Both the position numbers and the translations under genes were made by a program. The notes under the pieces are model-generated. The model made no database searches. It saw only the letters and a list, made by a program, of their open reading frames with translations, and was not told where the DNA came from. Shown here one piece after another: positions 7,598-10,784 of a stretch of 10,784 nt of DNA. The DNA is from JAJTHJ01 sp046316025 (GTDB lineage Bacteria; Pseudomonadota; Gammaproteobacteria; Burkholderiales; Burkholderiaceae_F), in the NCBI GenBank assembly GCA_046316025.1, contig JBKCXU010000111.1:1-10784 (forward strand), read 5' to 3'. Position 1 is the stretch's first letter. Each line of letters begins with the position of its first letter.

Positions 7598-9247
7598 ATG
7601 CTGTTGTCGCTCGCGGTTCGCAACTTCGTGATCGTCGATGCGCTGGCGCTCGACTTCGCGCCGGGCTTCACCGTACTGACCGGCGAGACCGGCGCCGGCA
7701 AGTCGATCCTGATCGACGCGCTGCTGCTGGCGCTGGGCGAGCGGGCCGAGGCCGACGTGCTGCGCGACCCCGGCAGCCGCGCCGAAGTCGCCGCCGAGTT
7801 CCGCCCGCACGCCGCCGCGCTCGCCTGGCTGCGCGCCGCCGGACTCGACGCCGACGGCGACGTGCTGCTGCTGCGGCGGACGGTGGAGCCCGGCGGCCGC
7901 AGCAAGGCCTGGATCAACGGCAGTCCCGCCACCTTGGCGCAGTTGCGCGAGCTGGGCGAACTGCTGGTCGATGTGCACGGCCAGCACGCGCACCAGTCGC
8001 TGCTGCGGCCGGCGGCGCAGCTGAACCTGCTCGACGAACACGGCGGCCTCGCCGACCAGGCGCGGGCGGTGGCCGAGCGGCATGCGCGCTGGCGCCAGGC
8101 CGTGCGCGCGCGCACTGAGGCGGAGGCGATGGCCGGCGCCGCCCAGCGCGAAGAAGAGCGGCTGCGTTGGATCGTCGAAGAACTGGGCGCCCTGGCGCCG
8201 CAACCCGGCGAGTGGGGGGCGATCGAAGCCGAGCATCGGCGCCTGACCCACGCTGCCAGCCTGCTCGAAGGCGCACAGGTTGCCGTCGACGCGCTGGCCG
8301 AGGCCGACGACGCGGCGCTGGTGCGCATCGACGGCGCCGCGGCGCGCCTTGCGCAACTGGCAAGCTACGACGACCGCTTGCAGCCGGTGGTGCAAGCGCT
8401 GGAGGCCGCGCGCATCCAGGTGGACGAAGCGGCGCGCGAACTGAACCACTACCTCGGCCGCACGGAAGTGGACGACCGGCGGCTGGCCGAGGCCGAAGCC
8501 CGTGTAGCCGCGCTGCACGCTGCCGGCCGCAAGTTCAAGTGCGCGCCGGCCGAATTGCCGGCGCGGCTGGCCGAGGCCCAGGGGCAACTGGCCGCGCTGG
8601 CGGCCGCCACCGACATGGCCGCGCTGCACGCCGCCGAAGCCGCCGCCGAAGCTGACTACCACCGCCACGCGCAAGCGCTGTCGGCGGCCCGCGCGCAAGC
8701 CGCCGCGGCGATGAGCCGCGAAGTCACCCGTGCGATGCAGGATTTGGCCATGCCCGGCGGCCGCTTGGAAGTGCATCTGGATCCGGCCGATCCCGCCGCG
8801 AGCGGGCTGGAGCGGGCCGAGCTCCGCGTCGCCGGCCACGCCGGTGTGGCGCCAAAACCACTGGCAAGAGTGGCCTCCGGCGGCGAACTGGCGCGCATCA
8901 GCCTGGCGATCTCGGTGATCGCCGCCACCGCCACACCGGTGGCCACGCTGATCTTCGACGAGGTGGACGCCGGCATTGGCGGCGCCGTGGCCGAGACCGT
9001 CGGCCGCCTGCTCGCCCAGCTTGGGCGCGAGCGGCAGGTGCTCGCCGTCACCCATCTGCCGCAGGTGGCGGCGCGCGGCGACCAGCACTACGTGATCGGC
9101 AAGGAAGCGGCGGCCGACAGCCGGCCGGTGACGCGTATCACGCTGCTGGAGCGCGCCGCCCGCGTCGAAGAGATCGCCCGCATGCTGGGCGGCCTGGAGA
9201 TCACCGCCACCACGCGCAAACACGCGCGGGAGATGCTGGCAGCGTAA
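7598..9247 (+). CDS. recN: DNA repair protein RecN
   Basis: An SMC-like ATPase that promotes recombinational repair of double-strand breaks. It has 549 residues, close to the usual 550. The head is split: Walker A GETGAGKS (29-36) with RSKAWINGSPATL and VDVHGQHAHQSLL in the N-terminal half; then an Ala/Arg/Glu-rich coiled coil (about 155-380, shorter than in SMC proteins as is normal for RecN); then the signature VASGGELARISLAI (425-438), Walker B TLIFDEVDAGIGG (450-462) and THLPQVAARGDQHY (485-498). The ATG at 7598 starts the standard MLLSLAVRNFVIVD. Upstream spacing to nadK is 13 bp with no good Shine-Dalgarno, which suggests translational coupling. In E. coli recN has strong LexA boxes; none is seen before this operon, although a CTGT-N8-ACAG site follows the gene. 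Confidence 0.97.
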   Translation: MLLSLAVRNFVIVDALALDFAPGFTVLTGETGAGKSILIDALLLALGERAEADVLRDPGSRAEVAAEFRPHAAALAWLRAAGLDADGDVLLLRRTVEPGGRSKAWINGSPATLAQLRELGELLVDVHGQHAHQSLLRPAAQLNLLDEHGGLADQARAVAERHARWRQAVRARTEAEAMAGAAQREEERLRWIVEELGALAPQPGEWGAIEAEHRRLTHAASLLEGAQVAVDALAEADDAALVRIDGAAARLAQLASYDDRLQPVVQALEAARIQVDEAARELNHYLGRTEVDDRRLAEAEARVAALHAAGRKFKCAPAELPARLAEAQGQLAALAAATDMAALHAAEAAAEADYHRHAQALSAARAQAAAAMSREVTRAMQDLAMPGGRLEVHLDPADPAASGLERAELRVAGHAGVAPKPLARVASGGELARISLAISVIAATATPVATLIFDEVDAGIGGAVAETVGRLLAQLGRERQVLAVTHLPQVAARGDQHYVIGKEAAADSRPVTRITLLERAARVEEIARMLGGLEITATTRKHAREMLAA

Positions 9248-9264
9248 CCAAACCCGTGAAGGTC

Positions 9265-9299
9265 ACAGGTGCGCGCCCCTCGAGTCGCGCGACACCTGT
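9265..9299. terminator. Stem-loop dyad after recN (possible terminator or operator)
   Basis: ACAGGTG (9265-9271) pairs perfectly with CACCTGT (9293-9299), and inside it CGCGC (9272-9276) pairs with GCGCG (9287-9291), with A9292 bulged and a 10-nt loop containing CTCGAG. It begins 18 bp after the recN stop, so it could end the nadK-recN transcript, but no T-run follows. Its right arm is shared with the CTGT-N8-ACAG box, so it may instead be part of a regulatory site for the synthase gene downstream. Confidence 0.45.
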
Positions 9300-9313
9300 C
9301 AGTTCATACAGGG
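9294..9313. promoter_or_regulatory. Lux-box-like / LexA-box-like operator upstream of the CqsA-like gene
   Basis: The sequence ACCTGTCAGTTCATACAGGG has perfect CCTGT-N8-ACAGG dyad symmetry. Compared with the V. fischeri lux box (ACCTGTAGGATCGTACAGGT, from memory) it matches 15 of 20 positions and 11 of 12 in the two arms, and it fits the CT-N12-AG rule of LuxR/LasR-type sites. The core CTGT-N8-ACAG is also the LexA box of beta- and gammaproteobacteria, but the flanks (AC...GG) and the spacer, which is not AT-rich, fit a lux box better. Its centre is about 77 bp before the ATG at 9381. A LuxR-type class II promoter would then start near 9346; no clear -10 is visible there. Confidence 0.55.
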
Positions 9314-9322
9314 ATCCCCCGC

Positions 9323-9337
9323 CGGCGGTGACCGCCG
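9323..9337. repeat. Short perfect inverted repeat in the CqsA-like gene leader
   Basis: CGGCGGT and ACCGCCG flank a single G, giving an almost gapless dyad about 45 bp before the start codon. It could form a small hairpin in the leader or be a protein-binding site. In DNA this GC-rich such dyads also arise by chance, so its function is uncertain. Confidence 0.35.
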
Positions 9338-9380
9338 CGCGTCGAATCGTGGCACCTACCGCCTTATTGGGAGAGATGCC

Positions 9381-10643
9381 ATGTTCGAAGTGCAAGAGTC
9401 GCCTGCCCCCGCCGCGCTAACAGCAAGGCGACCCGCAGACCCGCCGCTGACGTCACATCTCTACGCGCGAATCGAAAAGGACTTCGCGCGCAGATTTCAA
9501 GAAGAATGGGGCGGTCGTCCGATCACCCGTGGCCGTACACCTGGCCCCGACGCCATACGCCTGGACAGTAACGATTATCTCGGCCTGACCGGGCATCCCG
9601 AGATTCTCGACGCCGTGGTCGCCGCGCTGCGGGAGGATGCTCACTTCTCCATTCAGTCGGGCGTCTTTCTGCTGGACGCCCACCCGTCGCGTGCCGTGGA
9701 AAAGAGCCTGGCCCTATCCATGGGCAAGGATGATGGCCTGCTGTGCCAGTCGGGCTACGCAGCCAACCTTGGTTTGCTGCAAGCGATAGCCGACGAGCAC
9801 ACGCCCGTCTATATCGACAGCCTTGCCCACATGTCGCTATGGCAGGGGGCGCAAATGGCACGGGCGCCGGCGCGGCCCTTCCGCCATAACGACGCCGACC
9901 ACTTGGATCGGCTCCTGGCTCGTGGCGGCCCCGGCGTCGTGATCGTCGACTCGGTGTACAGCACCACCGGCGCGCGCTGTGCGCTCGGCGAAATCGTCGA
10001 AGTCACTGAGAGGCACAACAGCATGATCGTCGTGGACGAGTCGCACTCATTGGGCACGCACGGGAGCCAAGGCGCCGGACTGTGTGCCGAGCTTGGCTTG
10101 ACGGATCGCGTGCACTTCATCACGGCCAGCCTGGCCAAAGCCTTTGCCGGCCGCGGCGGCTACTTCACCGTTCCCAAGGAGTTACGCGACTACGTGCTCA
10201 CGCAGAGCTTTCCGAGCATCTTCAGCTCTTGTCTGCTGCCACATGAAATCGCCGGCTTCAGCGCGACGCTGCAAGTGATCCGCGCAGGCGAAGCTCTGCG
10301 TCAGCGGTTGTGGAGGTACGTGCACCGCCTCCGCTCGGAGTTGCGGTCGATCGGCTATCCGATCGAAGGTTCCGAGCAAATTCTCGCCCTGGAAATCGGC
10401 ACCGAGTCGGCAGCGATGGTGTTGCGCGATGCCCTAGAAGCGCAGGGTGTCTTCGGGGCGATTTTTTTTCCCCCGGCCACGAGCCGTAACCGGTCGATGG
10501 TTCGTTTAACCGTCAGCGCCGCGCTGACCGACAGCGAGATCGATCAGGTGCTCGAGGTGGCGCGCGAGATCGCGCCGCAGGTCAAGCCATGGACATGGCC
10601 CGCCGCCCGGCGCGCGGCGGTGCGCAGTGCTGCGGCGGCCTAG
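9381..10643 (+). CDS. cqsA: CqsA/LqsA-like alpha-hydroxyketone autoinducer synthase (PLP-dependent)
   Basis: A 420-residue fold-type I PLP enzyme of the alpha-oxoamine synthase group. Several blocks match what I recall of V. cholerae CqsA: LDSNDYLGLTGHP (61-73), CQSGYAANLGLLQ (122-134), VYIDSLAHMSLWQGA (143-157), PFRHNDADHL (166-175), VIVDSVYSTTG (187-197), VDESHSLGTHG (218-228), and TASLAKAFAGRGG (248-260) with Lys253 as the expected PLP lysine. FSSCLLPHE and GVFGAIFFPPATSRNR follow near the C-terminus. HMSLW, SHSLGTHG and PATS set it apart from BioF, KBL and HemA. CqsA joins an acyl-CoA to an amino-acid-derived substrate on the way to CAI-1 or LAI-1-type signals. A good Shine-Dalgarno (GGGAGA, 9369-9374) supports the start. 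The C-terminus carries about 20 extra Ala/Arg-rich residues up to the TAG at 10641. GC is lower than in recN, and TTA, ATA and CTA codons suggest acquisition. No receptor gene is in view. The exact signal cannot be told from sequence. Confidence 0.9.
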   Translation: MFEVQESPAPAALTARRPADPPLTSHLYARIEKDFARRFQEEWGGRPITRGRTPGPDAIRLDSNDYLGLTGHPEILDAVVAALREDAHFSIQSGVFLLDAHPSRAVEKSLALSMGKDDGLLCQSGYAANLGLLQAIADEHTPVYIDSLAHMSLWQGAQMARAPARPFRHNDADHLDRLLARGGPGVVIVDSVYSTTGARCALGEIVEVTERHNSMIVVDESHSLGTHGSQGAGLCAELGLTDRVHFITASLAKAFAGRGGYFTVPKELRDYVLTQSFPSIFSSCLLPHEIAGFSATLQVIRAGEALRQRLWRYVHRLRSELRSIGYPIEGSEQILALEIGTESAAMVLRDALEAQGVFGAIFFPPATSRNRSMVRLTVSAALTDSEIDQVLEVAREIAPQVKPWTWPAARRAAVRSAAAA

Positions 10644-10784
10644 CAGTCTGTTGAAATTCTCCGCGCGGTTTGGTCATCCGAACGGGGTCGAGAGCGTTGA
10701 TGTCGGACGGAACGAGAGCGGAAGGAACGACAGCGATGCGCGGAGCCGACATTACGCAAGAGAGCTTGTTCACCACGCGGACGA
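10644..10784 (+). mobile_element. Left end of an insertion sequence (partial, runs off the window)
   Basis: Directly after the synthase stop codon the sequence reads CAGTCTGTTGAAATT, which resembles the terminal inverted repeats (AGTCTGTTGAAAA) I recall at the ends of IS1182/IS5-group elements. About 90 non-coding bases later a transposase-like reading frame begins with a good ribosome binding site. The exact boundary cannot be fixed because the other end lies outside the window; it might include the TAG itself. Confidence 0.55.
10736..10784 (+). CDS. Transposase N-terminus (partial)
   Basis: Only the first 16 codons are present: MRGADITQESLFTTRT. An opening MRGAD..Q..LF is what I recall from IS1182/IS5-type transposases with a DUF772-like N-terminal domain. 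GGAAGGAA (10720-10727) lies 8 bp before the ATG, a strong Shine-Dalgarno. The position, just inside an apparent IS end, supports the call. The family assignment rests on very few residues. Confidence 0.5.
   Translation, partial: MRGADITQESLFTTRT

Noticed and set aside
6625..8328. An N-terminal extension of hrcA over nadK and recN
   Set aside because: HrcA proteins begin at the MLDERARILL-type start; the extension is only antisense open frame.
7229..9223. A long minus-strand open frame across nadK and recN
   Set aside because: It is antisense to two well-recognised genes, with no motifs or start signals of its own; a composition artefact.
9381..10643. BioF, KBL or 5-aminolevulinate synthase as the identity of the PLP enzyme
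   Set aside because: The CqsA-type blocks HMSLW, SHSLGTHG and PATS match CqsA/LqsA much better, and the glycine-rich GSGGSR and GTH..H..LE motif of the other alpha-oxoamine synthases is replaced by SGVFLLDAHPSRAVEK.

Overview
The window is GC-rich (about 65-75 % in the lines I counted by hand) and densely coded. Its core block, hemH / hrcA / nadK / recN, is an arrangement I associate with Betaproteobacteria, especially Burkholderiales-like genomes. The LuxR-type or LexA-type box and the proteobacterial style of the proteins agree with that. The assignment is an inference from gene order and protein style, not from a marker gene.

Left part (1-3302, + strand): the 3' nine-tenths of an ABC-transporter ATPase of the UgpC/MalK type, cut by the window edge at its Walker A motif. 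After 37 bp comes a large exported patatin-like phospholipase with a POTRA-like segment and an outer-membrane barrel (PlpD type, type Vd secretion). The two may work together on glycerophospholipid-derived compounds.

Middle part (3303-9247): ferrochelatase hemH (-), a secreted helical protein of unknown function (+), the heat-shock repressor hrcA (-), then divergently nadK and recN (+), 13 bp apart and probably co-transcribed. hemH converges on the patatin gene, and hrcA converges on the unknown secreted protein. No CIRCE operator is present upstream of hrcA, and grpE/dnaK/dnaJ are not in the window.

Right part (9248-10784): the accessory end and the most interesting piece. A 133-bp regulatory-looking gap with three dyads leads into a PLP-dependent synthase closely resembling CqsA/LqsA, the enzyme that makes alpha-hydroxyketone quorum-sensing signals (CAI-1/LAI-1 type). 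The gap contains a 20-bp box with perfect CTGT-N8-ACAG symmetry. It resembles both the Vibrio fischeri lux box and the LexA SOS box. The synthase gene has lower GC and uses codons (TTA, ATA, CTA) that look foreign next to recN. It is followed directly, at its stop codon, by what looks like the left end of an insertion sequence with the start of a transposase gene. Any cognate receptor (CqsS/LqsS type) would lie beyond that element and is not visible.

No rRNA, tRNA, CRISPR array or replication origin was seen.
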